The translations under genes and the position numbers were made by a program. A DNA stretch of 64,000 nt, taken from positions 23,142-87,141 of the forward strand of contig DAOUAL010000002.1 in the NCBI GenBank assembly GCA_034433515.1, in the 5' to 3' direction. Below the pieces are notes generated by a model, which was not told where the DNA came from, searched no databases, and worked only from the letters and a program-made list of their open reading frames with translations. Origin of the DNA: DAOTXS01 sp034433515 (GTDB lineage: Bacteria > Chloroflexota > Anaerolineae > UBA4142). This document shows positions 1-7,378 of this stretch, piece after piece (position 1 is the first letter of the stretch; the number at the start of each line of letters is the position of its first letter).

Positions 1-114
1 AGTCCTTTTGCCGCGCTCTCCGTGCCCAGCCCACTGATGATCGTTTACGCCATCGTGTATCTTGCCGGCGCGTTGGGATTTGCGATGCACCGGTTTGCGC
101 AAAGAGATTTGTGA
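1..114 (+). CDS. C-terminal end of a membrane protein, probably ABC-2 type permease (partial)
   Basis: An open frame enters from the left edge and ends at TGA 112-114, giving 37 residues. They form one hydrophobic helix (about residues 12-29) followed by a short basic tail ending RFAQRDL. A final helix with an Arg-Asp-Leu end is common in ABC-2 type permeases, but the visible part is too short for a firm family call. A stem-loop follows directly. The gene converges with the FtsX-type permease gene at 200-2770. Confidence 0.5.
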   Translation, partial: SPFAALSVPSPLMIVYAIVYLAGALGFAMHRFAQRDL

Positions 115-130
115 GGATTGCGTTGAAAAC

Positions 131-171
131 AAAAACCCTTGCGAAAGATCACCACTCTCGCAAGGGTTTTG
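131..171. terminator. Bidirectional intrinsic terminator
   Basis: AAAACCCTTGCGA and TCGCAAGGGTTTT form a 13-bp stem with a ~14-nt loop. T-rich sequence follows on the + side and the A-rich left flank reads as a T-run on the - side. It separates two convergent genes and can serve both. Confidence 0.85.
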
Positions 172-199
172 TCTATCTACGGACTACTGGCGACGGCAC

Positions 200-2770
200 T
201 CACTCGTACCGCAACGCCTTGATCACTTCCATCTGTGACGCTTGGCGCGCCGGCGCCAGCGCGGCAAGCACACCAAAGAGTAATCCTGCTGCAATCGCCG
301 CAAGTACGCCGGCAAGCGGAAAGACATACGCCATCTTGAAAATCCCGCTCGCGCTCAATCCCTCCACAAAGACGAAACTGAGATAAATTCCGGCAAGGAT
401 ACCGAAGGCGGTACCCAGTGCAGAAAGCAAAAGCGCTTCGGCAACAATGGTCTTCCATACTTGACCGCGCGTCGCGCCAATCGCGCGCAACATCCCAATC
501 TCGCGCGTGCGTTCAATGACGCCGATAGCCAGCGTGTTGAGAATCGCAATCAACGACGGGATGGAGAGGATGGCAAGGAGAGCATAGATGCCAACAAACA
601 GCGAGTCGTATTGTGCGCGGAACTCACTGGTGTATTCGCGTCCCGCCACCAAGCGAAACTGCGGATAGTCGGCAACGATTTGATTGAGCCATTGCTCCGC
701 GGTCGCCACATCTGCGCCCGGCGCAAGATTGATCTGATAGAAAACATCCTCACTCTTGTAGAAATCCACTTTCATCACGGCTTGCGAAATATACACCGTG
801 TTGATCTTCATGCTCAACACTTCGCCACCAATCGCCACGATCTTGTACTCTTGTTGTCCCGAGGGGGTCGCCAACGGAATGACATCGCCGACCTGCAAGT
901 TGGCCGTGGTGGCAAGGATTCCATTGACGATCACATTCCGTTCATCGCGCGCGAGCGCATTGAAAGCCTCTTGGGCATTCCCTTTTTGAAAATCCATTCC
1001 CGATATTTTGGGGAACGTGACCGGGTCAATGCCCAGGACGACGACGGAGGTTTCGCCCCCCCCACCTTTGGCTGAGGCAATGGGAAGGGAAGATTGCGCA
1101 TAGCGCAACGAACTCACCGCCGCCACTCCCGGCACCGAGGCAATCTTGGCTTTGAGACTCTCACTGGCTCCCACATCGCCTTTCCAAATGGCGATGGACG
1201 GTGGAATGAGCAAATAGTCACTGCCTAGCGTTTTGGTGAACAAGCCCATCACCGTGCCCGTGAGCGAGAACATCATTCCGCCGGCGCCGACAACAATCGC
1301 CAGTCCAATCATCGTTGCGCTCGCCGTGATGGCTGAACGCGAGGGCTGGCGCGTGAGATTGCCTTGCGCGAGTTCGCCCGTCCCTTCGCGCGCAAAAATC
1401 AACGCGAGCATCCTACCAAACAGATGCGCAATCGGTCTGACCAACGCCGGCGCAACCAGCACCAAGCCGATGAGCATCAAGATCCCACCGAGCGCGACAA
1501 GCGGGAAGAATCTCGTCAGCAAGCCGATGAAGGCGATTGTGATCATCACGGCGCCGGTGATGGTCCAGACCCGGCTGACACGTTGCACCATTTCACCAAC
1601 GGAGGGGCGCAATGCTTCGATGGGGGTAACCTTGCTGGCGTTCAGCGCCGGTAGCAAGCCAGCAAAAAGGGTAACGCCCACGCCCAAGACAATCGAAACA
1701 ACCACTACCGATGGTTCGACGACCGGCACCAAATCGGCATTCATGAATTGTTTGATGACCGAATTCGAGCCGAGGGTGATGGCAACGCCCAGCAGATAAC
1801 CCAGCCCAATGCCAATTGCCGTGCCGATCACGCCTTGCACCAAGCCCTCGGTGAGGACAAACGCGATGATGGTCTTGCGGCTCGCACCCAGCGCGCGCAA
1901 CATGCCAATATCGTGGCGGCGTTCCGCGACAATCGTGCGGAATGTGTTAAAGATGATAAAGCCGCCCATCGCCAACGCCAGCACGCCGAGCATATTAAAG
2001 ATGATGCCCGCCATCTGCATCGCACTGGCAAATTCCGAGCCGCTGGTCAGTCCGCCGAGCGTGAACGTGTCTCCCAGTTGGGCTTTGATTTGATTGACGA
2101 TGGCTTCGCTCTGTGCCTTGTCCTTGGTGGTGAGATTGGCTTCGATGACGTTGATACGGCCCGGCGAATCGAATAATTTTTGCGCTTGCGAAAGCGTAAC
2201 CAGCACTTGTTCGTTGCCGGCAAGCGCGCGGCTGGGCATCAATCCCACAATCGTCAACTTGACGACACCTTGCGTCGTTGGCAATTTAATCGCATCGTTC
2301 AGCTTCACGCCGATGGAATCTGCCAGGCGTTCGGAAATCACCGCCACGTTGCCATCGCCCGGTTTCAAAAAGCGACCTTGGGTAATGCGATAGTCGCGCA
2401 ACTCGGGCGCGATTGCCGGATCTACGCCGGCCAGTGAGAGGGCAGTAACCGTCGAGTTCTTGCCATAGAAGCCCGGCGGCAGGTTGATGACGCGCTCCAG
2501 CGAGCCGGCGATGGCACCAATGCCGGGAAGGTCGCTGATTTTTTTGATGGTGGTTGCCGAGAACGACTCGCCGGTCTTGTGCGTGATCATCACATCGGTT
2601 TGACCAGAGGCGGAGAGCAGACTTTTGTTGAACGCATCCATAAAGGAGGGCAAGTAAATGCCCATCCCCAAGATCACCATCACGCCAATCACGATGGCGA
2701 GCGTGGTGAGCAAGGTTCGTAATTTGCGCCCCCACAAGTAGCGGGCAGCGAGGGTGAGTTGGAGATTCAT
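200..2770 (-). CDS. ABC transporter permease, FtsX/MacB type, two FtsX domains
   Basis: The product is 856 aa. An N-terminal helix near residues 20-45 leads into a MacB-like periplasmic domain. The first three-helix FtsX block is at about 270-400, a second helix pair at about 415-470, a second extracytoplasmic domain follows, and the last FtsX block is at about 735-850 (RTREIGMLRAIGATRGQVWK). The similar motif RRHDIGMLRALGASRKTI in the first block shows the internal duplication typical of LolC/YknZ-like long permeases. The start is ATG 2770, preceded by GAAGGAAG; an upstream in-frame start lacks this site. It lies downstream of the ATPase gene (2858-3598) and PadR gene (3610-4197) in one operon. 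Such systems export lipoproteins, peptides or drugs; the substrate cannot be read here. Confidence 0.9.
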   Translation of the reverse strand: MNLQLTLAARYLWGRKLRTLLTTLAIVIGVMVILGMGIYLPSFMDAFNKSLLSASGQTDVMITHKTGESFSATTIKKISDLPGIGAIAGSLERVINLPPGFYGKNSTVTALSLAGVDPAIAPELRDYRITQGRFLKPGDGNVAVISERLADSIGVKLNDAIKLPTTQGVVKLTIVGLMPSRALAGNEQVLVTLSQAQKLFDSPGRINVIEANLTTKDKAQSEAIVNQIKAQLGDTFTLGGLTSGSEFASAMQMAGIIFNMLGVLALAMGGFIIFNTFRTIVAERRHDIGMLRALGASRKTIIAFVLTEGLVQGVIGTAIGIGLGYLLGVAITLGSNSVIKQFMNADLVPVVEPSVVVVSIVLGVGVTLFAGLLPALNASKVTPIEALRPSVGEMVQRVSRVWTITGAVMITIAFIGLLTRFFPLVALGGILMLIGLVLVAPALVRPIAHLFGRMLALIFAREGTGELAQGNLTRQPSRSAITASATMIGLAIVVGAGGMMFSLTGTVMGLFTKTLGSDYLLIPPSIAIWKGDVGASESLKAKIASVPGVAAVSSLRYAQSSLPIASAKGGGGETSVVVLGIDPVTFPKISGMDFQKGNAQEAFNALARDERNVIVNGILATTANLQVGDVIPLATPSGQQEYKIVAIGGEVLSMKINTVYISQAVMKVDFYKSEDVFYQINLAPGADVATAEQWLNQIVADYPQFRLVAGREYTSEFRAQYDSLFVGIYALLAILSIPSLIAILNTLAIGVIERTREIGMLRAIGATRGQVWKTIVAEALLLSALGTAFGILAGIYLSFVFVEGLSASGIFKMAYVFPLAGVLAAIAAGLLFGVLAALAPARQASQMEVIKALRYE

Positions 2771-2785
2771 AGCACGCTTCCTTCT

Positions 2786-2852
2786 CACCACGGAGCACAC
2801 CGAGGTCAGAGAGAAGGATTATTTCTCTGTGTTCTCGGCGTTCTCTGTGGTG
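2786..2852. repeat. Word-repeat hairpin between ABC ATPase and permease genes
   Basis: The left arm CACCACGGAGCACACCGAGG and right arm TTCTCGGCGTTCTCTGTGGTG pair imperfectly, with AGAGAGAA/TTTCTCTGTG inside. The arms repeat short CTCTGTG/TTCTC-like words. It falls between two co-directional genes of one operon and is one of many such junction hairpins in this window. Confidence 0.6.
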
Positions 2853-2857
2853 TAGTA

Positions 2858-3598
2858 TCACGCAATTGCCTTCATCATTTGTGAAGCCGATTCTGCATTA
2901 TCGGCGCGCTTGGTTCCCAATTGTGTCTCATTCACGATCTTGCCGTCTTTGAGAAAGACGATGCGGTCGGCGTACGCGGCGATGCGCGGATCGTGCGTTA
3001 CCATTAGCACCGAACGCCCCCATTCTTTAGAGACTTGTTTCAAGAGCGCGGCAATTTCATCCGATGCTTTGGTATCCAGGTTGCCGGTGGGTTCATCGGC
3101 AAGCACCAGCACCGGCTCGGTTACCAGCGCGCGCGCAATCGCCACGCGTTGTTGTTGCCCCGCCGAGAGTTGATCGGGGCGACTGTTCAAACGATGACCC
3201 AAGCCCACCTTGGTCAACCATTCGATCGCTTTTTGTTTGGCTTGGGCTGGCGCAGTCCCATCGAGCAAGAGGGGCAGAGCCGCATTTTCGATGGACGTCA
3301 AAATCGGAATGAGATTGAAAAACTGAAACACAAATCCGATTTTGCGGCGGCGGAGTTGCGTTACCGCATCGTCCGACATCTGGGCGAGCAATTGTCCATC
3401 AATGCTAACATTGCCTTCGGTCGGACGATCGAGTCCGCCGAGCAAATGCAAGAGTGTGGACTTGCCACACCCGCTGGGTCCCATCACGGCGACAAACTCG
3501 CTGGGGTTGACACTCAACGTAACGTGATCGAGTGCCACAATGGCGGTTTCGCCGGCGCCGTACACTTTGGTGAGGTTTTCTGCGTGAACGAGAGGCAT
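2858..3598 (-). CDS. ABC transporter ATP-binding protein, MacB/LolD type
   Basis: The product is 246 aa, the usual length for the MacB/LolD/YknY ATPases that power FtsX-type permeases. Visible motifs are Walker A GPSGCGKST (about 40-48), a Q-loop at VFQFFNLIP, signature LSAGQQQR, Walker B VLVLADEPTGNLD and the switch His in VTHD. The Leu-Ser-Ala-Gly-Gln-Gln-Gln signature is a small deviation from LSGGQ. The start ATG 3598 has AGGAG 7 nt upstream. It lies 11 nt after the PadR gene and upstream of its permease, so the three genes form one transcription unit. Confidence 0.93.
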   Translation of the reverse strand: MPLVHAENLTKVYGAGETAIVALDHVTLSVNPSEFVAVMGPSGCGKSTLLHLLGGLDRPTEGNVSIDGQLLAQMSDDAVTQLRRRKIGFVFQFFNLIPILTSIENAALPLLLDGTAPAQAKQKAIEWLTKVGLGHRLNSRPDQLSAGQQQRVAIARALVTEPVLVLADEPTGNLDTKASDEIAALLKQVSKEWGRSVLMVTHDPRIAAYADRIVFLKDGKIVNETQLGTKRADNAESASQMMKAIA

Positions 3599-3609
3599 GG
3601 TTACTCCTG

Positions 3610-4197
3610 TTACGATTTGATTTCTTTTCTGGGTCTGCCGCGTGGTTTGCTTTCTGGTTCGGGCAAGGGTTGGCGGCGGATCTCATCGAGCCGGGCTTCG
3701 GTCATATCGAGCCAGCGCAAATCGGCTTCCAGATACATCACGGCTTTATCGAGCAACAAAATGGTGGCAAGTTCTTTTTGAGGATTGGCGCGACTCCGTT
3801 GTTCGGTAATCTCGTGCAACTCTTGATATAAACGTGCACGCTGAGCGTGAATGAGTTTGTACGGATCGGCAACCCCCGAAGCGAGACTGATCATCAATTT
3901 GATAAAGAATTCGTCGCGCTGGTGGGCAGGGACGATGCAGTTGGCAAACCATTCGCGCAGGGCTTTGCGTCCGGCGGGTGTAATCGCATAAATCCGTTTT
4001 TCGGGTCCGGCATCTTGTTCAACGCTGTCTTGAACAATCAGCCCATTTTGTTCCAGGCGCGCCAGCGTTGTGTAAATCTGTGCCGGTTTGACCTCCCAGT
4101 TTTCTTCACCCACAACGGCTTGAAATGCGGCGCGCAGTTCATAGCCGTGACGCGGACGTTGCGCAAGAAAACCTAAGATAGCATGGCGGACTGACAT
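3610..4197 (-). CDS. PadR family transcriptional regulator
   Basis: The 195-aa protein has an N-terminal PadR winged-helix domain (about 1-80; ILGFLAQRPRHGYELRAAF, then IYTTLARLEQNGLI) and a C-terminal helical dimerisation domain (about 95-180, Vir_act_alpha_C-like). The tail (PEPESKPRGRPRKEIKS) contains a GRPRK AT-hook-like element, which may be an added DNA contact. It is first in the operon with the ABC ATPase and permease, and a consensus promoter lies directly upstream. Autoregulation of the exporter operon is the usual arrangement for PadR genes placed like this. Confidence 0.92.
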   Translation of the reverse strand: MSVRHAILGFLAQRPRHGYELRAAFQAVVGEENWEVKPAQIYTTLARLEQNGLIVQDSVEQDAGPEKRIYAITPAGRKALREWFANCIVPAHQRDEFFIKLMISLASGVADPYKLIHAQRARLYQELHEITEQRSRANPQKELATILLLDKAVMYLEADLRWLDMTEARLDEIRRQPLPEPESKPRGRPRKEIKS

Positions 4198-4224
4198 AAT
4201 CCCTCGTTTGACATTCCTGTGAAA

Positions 4225-4253
4225 ACTATACTACGGGTTACTAGATTTGTCAA
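4225..4253 (-). promoter_or_regulatory. Sigma70-type promoter of the padR-ABC operon
   Basis: On the - strand TTGACA (4253-4248), a 17-nt spacer and TATAGT (4230-4225) match the housekeeping consensus at 11 of 12 positions. The PadR start codon lies 27 nt beyond the -10 box, with GAGGG as ribosome binding site. Confidence 0.8.
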
Positions 4254-4264
4254 TCAATGCGACA

Positions 4265-4440
4265 TTTCACTCAGGGCTGTTGCAAAGTCGGATCGGGCGA
4301 CTGAAGTCGCAGCAACCAAGACCCCAAGTCGCCCTACGGCGAGTACAGACGAGTCGCCGACTCGTCTCTCCACCAGCCGACGCAGGTCGGCTTCGGGTAG
4401 TGGTTGCAGTGGTTTTAACCGCCTGTCAAGGGACTTGCAT
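4265..4440. repeat. Palindrome-rich intergenic element (modular, REP-like)
   Basis: This stretch in the 315-nt gap 4198-4512 holds several small inverted repeats: GGCGACTGAAGTCGC, CGACGAGTCGCCGACTCG, GCCGACGCAGGTCGGC and GTGGTTTTAACCGCC. The first and last modules resemble the edge modules of the element at 20041-20358 (GGCGATTGAAATCGC and CAGTTTTAACTG) in the same order. The two loci therefore look like divergent members of one non-coding family. Confidence 0.55.
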
Positions 4441-4463
4441 TTCACTTTGCCGCGCAATTGTGC

Positions 4464-4469
4464 TAGAAT
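4464..4469 (+). promoter_or_regulatory. Extended -10 promoter for the first ABC half-exporter gene
   Basis: TAGAAT preceded by TGC gives an extended -10 (TGCTAGAAT). The -35 match (TTCACT, 17 nt upstream) is weak, as is usual for extended -10 promoters. The ABC start codon is 43 nt downstream. Confidence 0.5.
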
Positions 4470-4512
4470 GTCAAATTGTTCGCTTTGACAAAACTTTGAT
4501 TCGGGTCTTACC

Positions 4513-6342
4513 ATGCGAATCCTTTTTCGTCTGTTGCAATCTCTGGATCGTTATCGTTGGCAACTGGTCGCGCTCGTGTTGCTCGTTTTGGGCGTCACGG
4601 CGACCCAACTTGTTGCGCCGTCGCTCATTCGCCGCGCGATTGACGAGGGCTTGGCGCGGAAGGATGTGAGTGCGCTCGCTCAAGTTGCGCTCTTGATCAT
4701 TGGCGTGGGCTTGTTGCGGGCGAGCTTGGCGTTTGCTCGTCGCTACACGGCGGAATGGCTGATCAACCGCACCGGCTATGATTTTCGCAATGCAATGTAC
4801 GACAAAATTCAACGCCTTTCGTTCAGTTATCACGATTCTGTGCAGACCGGGCAATTGATGAGCCGTTGCACCGAAGACATTAGTTCACTCTCGCGTTTTG
4901 TGGGGCAAGGCGCAGTGGAATTGGTACAGATTCTTTTGTTGCTGGGTGGCATTCTGTTCTTGCTGTTCCAAAGCAGCGTAACGCTCACCTTGATCGGACT
5001 GATTCCGATTGTTGTGCTGGCACTCGTAACGATCAATCTGGGACGCATTATCAGTCCTTTGTTCTTGCAGGTGGATCAAACCTTGGGCGATCTTTCGTCC
5101 ACGTTGCAAGAAAATCTCACCGGCGCCCAAGTTGTCCGCGCGTTTGCGCGCGAAGAATTTGAGAAAGAAAAATTCAGTCAGACCAATCGCAAGTTGTTTC
5201 ATGCCCAAGTGCGCGTGGTGAGTAACTGGGGCTTTTATATGCCCTCGATGATGTTGCTCATGATGCTTTCCACCGCGCTGATTCTGTGGTTTGGTGGGCA
5301 AATGGTCATCGCGGGTACGCTGACGATAGGTGAACTCGTTGCGTTCAATGCGTACCTCATCCTGCTGGCACAACCGGTGCAGGATTTGGGCTTTGTGGTC
5401 AACTCGGCGGGCGAGGCGATGGCGGGCGGGCAACGCATCTTTGAAGTGCTCGATGTGGATGAGGAAATCAAATCACCGCCAAACGCCATTGTGGCGCCGA
5501 CGCTGACGGGCTGGGTGACCTTCGATCACGTTTCGTTTGCGTACCGGCACGAACGCGACGCACTAACCGATGTATCGTTTGAAGCGCAACCGAATCAAGT
5601 CATCGCTCTGATTGGACCGACCGGCAGTGGCAAGACAACCTTGGTTCATCTTATTCCGCGTTTCTACGACGCAACGAGCGGACGCGTGCTGGTGGATGGT
5701 TTGGATGTCAAGACGCTCGATTTGAAATCGCTCCGTTCGCAAATTGGCATCGTCCTGCAAACGTCGCTCTTGTTCTCGACGACGATTCACGACAATATCG
5801 CGTACGGACGACTGGATGCGAGCGAAGATGAAGTGATGGCCGCCGCCAAAGCCGCACGCGCGCACGATTTCATCATGACGTTCGCCAAAGGGTACGAAAC
5901 GATTGTGGGTGAGCGTGGTGTAACCTTGTCCGGCGGGCAGCGTCAGCGCATCGCGATTGCGCGCGCGTTGTTGATGAATCCGCGCATTCTTATTCTCGAT
6001 GATTCCACCTCATCGGTGGACATGCAGACAGAATATCTGATTCAACAAGCTCTTGCCGAGTTGATGAAAGGGCGCACGACGTTTGTCATCGCGCAACGGT
6101 TGTCCACGGTCAAGCGCGCGGATCAGATTCTCGTGCTCGACGGCGGGCGGATCGTTCAGCGCGGCACGCATGAGGAATTGCTTGAGCAAGGTGGGTTGTA
6201 CAAGCAGATTTACGATTTGCAACTCAAAGACCAAGAACAGTTTGCGCGTGAGATGTTGTTCTTGGATGAAAGCGAGATGGTGGAAGAAGATCGCGGCAAC
6301 GGCGGCGGTCGTCGCAGCGAACGGGTGATGGAGGGAATGTAA
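4513..6342 (+). CDS. Heterodimeric ABC exporter, subunit with degenerate ATPase site
   Basis: The 609-aa protein has an N-terminal six-helix transmembrane domain (about 1-320) and a C-terminal nucleotide-binding domain with Walker A GPTGSGKTT and signature LSGGQRQR. Walker B reads LILDDSTSSVD, so the catalytic Glu is replaced by Asp, and the switch His is Gln (FVIAQRLSTV). Those two substitutions mark the degenerate-site subunit of heterodimeric type IV exporters such as TM287/288 or BmrCD. The partner with a full site is at 7379-9217. The normal tandem pair is split here by a HEPN/MNT pair on the other strand. The substrate is unknown; drugs or lipids are typical. Confidence 0.93.
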   Translation: MRILFRLLQSLDRYRWQLVALVLLVLGVTATQLVAPSLIRRAIDEGLARKDVSALAQVALLIIGVGLLRASLAFARRYTAEWLINRTGYDFRNAMYDKIQRLSFSYHDSVQTGQLMSRCTEDISSLSRFVGQGAVELVQILLLLGGILFLLFQSSVTLTLIGLIPIVVLALVTINLGRIISPLFLQVDQTLGDLSSTLQENLTGAQVVRAFAREEFEKEKFSQTNRKLFHAQVRVVSNWGFYMPSMMLLMMLSTALILWFGGQMVIAGTLTIGELVAFNAYLILLAQPVQDLGFVVNSAGEAMAGGQRIFEVLDVDEEIKSPPNAIVAPTLTGWVTFDHVSFAYRHERDALTDVSFEAQPNQVIALIGPTGSGKTTLVHLIPRFYDATSGRVLVDGLDVKTLDLKSLRSQIGIVLQTSLLFSTTIHDNIAYGRLDASEDEVMAAAKAARAHDFIMTFAKGYETIVGERGVTLSGGQRQRIAIARALLMNPRILILDDSTSSVDMQTEYLIQQALAELMKGRTTFVIAQRLSTVKRADQILVLDGGRIVQRGTHEELLEQGGLYKQIYDLQLKDQEQFAREMLFLDESEMVEEDRGNGGGRRSERVMEGM

Positions 6343-6555
6343 ATCGTAAAACGTGATGAGGGGATTTGTCACTTCGAGCGAAAAGTCTCGTTGCCGCTAT
6401 GACGAGATTTCTCGCCGCCAAGAACGCGGCTCGAAATGACAGTGTGCCGCGCGATAAATCGTCACAGCAAATCAGGTTACGCGGACACGCAATCGGCTTT
6501 TAGCCGATTTTCACCGGCGTTAGACGGCGTTAGACGCCGAAATTGATTCGGCGGC
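6343..6555. repeat. Intergenic inverted-repeat patch
   Basis: This 217-nt gap carries CACTTCGAGCG matched by CGGCTCGAAATG, an inner AGTCTCG/CGAGATTT pair, the palindrome AATCGGCTTTTAGCCGATT and a GGCGTTAGAC direct repeat closed by GTCTAACGCC-type pairing. The start (AAATCGTAAAACGTGATG) echoes the TTTTACG word of the hairpins at 49697 and 58417. No ORF is supported. Confidence 0.45.
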
Positions 6556-6559
6556 GGCG

Positions 6560-6937
6560 CTATTTGAACTTGGGACGTAGGAACGCGCGGAGTGTTTTGG
6601 CGTGACGAAGTGCGGTGCGCGCGTCTTCTTTCGTCGCCGATTCGCCAGGATACCGAAACTCGACTGCGTAGCGTGTGAGGTCTTTCAACAAATCGCGGTG
6701 CAATTCCAGCGTGCTATCGTACGGAAGGCAGTACTCTAGCAACTGGTTGAGATCGTGGATTTTGGGAATGTGCTGTCCGTGTTCTTGGAGCAATGCCTTG
6801 AGGTACTTTTCAACGCATGGCTGACAATGAAAACACACATCGTCGTAATTGGGCGCGCGGCGCACGCGCATCTCGCGATTTGCTGTTCGCCAATCGCTTT
6901 CCGCTTTGGCGATCCATTCCTCAGTCAGCACGCGCAT
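6560..6937 (-). CDS. HEPN domain protein (toxin-like partner of MNT)
   Basis: The 125-aa all-helical protein matches the HEPN family: WIAKAESDWRTANREM at the N terminus, then CFHCQPCVEKYLKALL, and near the C terminus R107-x4-H112 (RTALRH), the R-X4-6-H motif of HEPN RNases. It starts at ATG 6937; the longer frame upstream has no ribosome site and would overlap the MNT gene more. It overlaps the nucleotidyltransferase gene by 17 nt. HEPN/MNT pairs act as toxin-antitoxin modules in which the MNT protein adenylylates the HEPN protein. Whether this copy is toxic is untested. Confidence 0.88.
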   Translation of the reverse strand: MRVLTEEWIAKAESDWRTANREMRVRRAPNYDDVCFHCQPCVEKYLKALLQEHGQHIPKIHDLNQLLEYCLPYDSTLELHRDLLKDLTRYAVEFRYPGESATKEDARTALRHAKTLRAFLRPKFK

Positions 6938-7277
6938 AAACGACTTTGCCTTTTTCCATAATCTCACGCAAAAAGGAATCGCCCAGCGCAACGCGTTCTG
7001 CAATTTGTTGTGGACGGCGCACAAGCAAATCCATTCCAAAATGATAATCAATCGCGCGCACGATTTGCACGGCTTGTTCGCTAGGACGTAACGGCGTATC
7101 CATCACTACCAACAAATCTACATCGCTCTCTGGCTTTGGTTTGCCGTAGGCATACGACCCAAAGAGGATGATCTTTTCGGGCTTGAATTGCGTAGCGATT
7201 TGTTTGACAATTGCGCGAATATCGCGTGCAGTCACACGGCGGCGATGGCTGTTTGAGTGAACGCGTTTGCTTTGCAT
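6921..7277 (-). CDS. MNT-type nucleotidyltransferase (antitoxin-like partner of HEPN)
   Basis: The 118-aa minimal nucleotidyltransferase has the motif GS-x10-D-x-D exactly (GSYAYGKPKPESDVD), giving two of the metal-binding acidic residues. The start ATG 7277 has GGAGCAAAGCG in front. The basic N terminus (SKRVHSNSHRRR) may bind nucleic acid. The gene is first in a two-gene unit with HEPN and has its own promoter, so the pair looks like a self-contained cassette dropped between two ABC exporter genes that normally adjoin. Confidence 0.9.
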   Translation of the reverse strand: MQSKRVHSNSHRRRVTARDIRAIVKQIATQFKPEKIILFGSYAYGKPKPESDVDLLVVMDTPLRPSEQAVQIVRAIDYHFGMDLLVRRPQQIAERVALGDSFLREIMEKGKVVYARAD

Positions 7278-7300
7278 CGCTTTGCTCCAACGGTAATGAT

Positions 7301-7330
7301 ATTATAGCATAGAATAACGAGCGTGGGCAA
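7301..7330 (-). promoter_or_regulatory. Promoter of the MNT/HEPN pair
   Basis: On the - strand TGCTATAAT gives a perfect extended -10 (box 7306-7301). TTGCCC (7330-7325) lies 18 nt upstream as a partial -35. The MNT start is 23 nt beyond the -10. Confidence 0.65.
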
Positions 7331-7378
7331 AACGCCGCGCGATAAATCGCTCAACTATCCAATCATCCAAAACCAACT

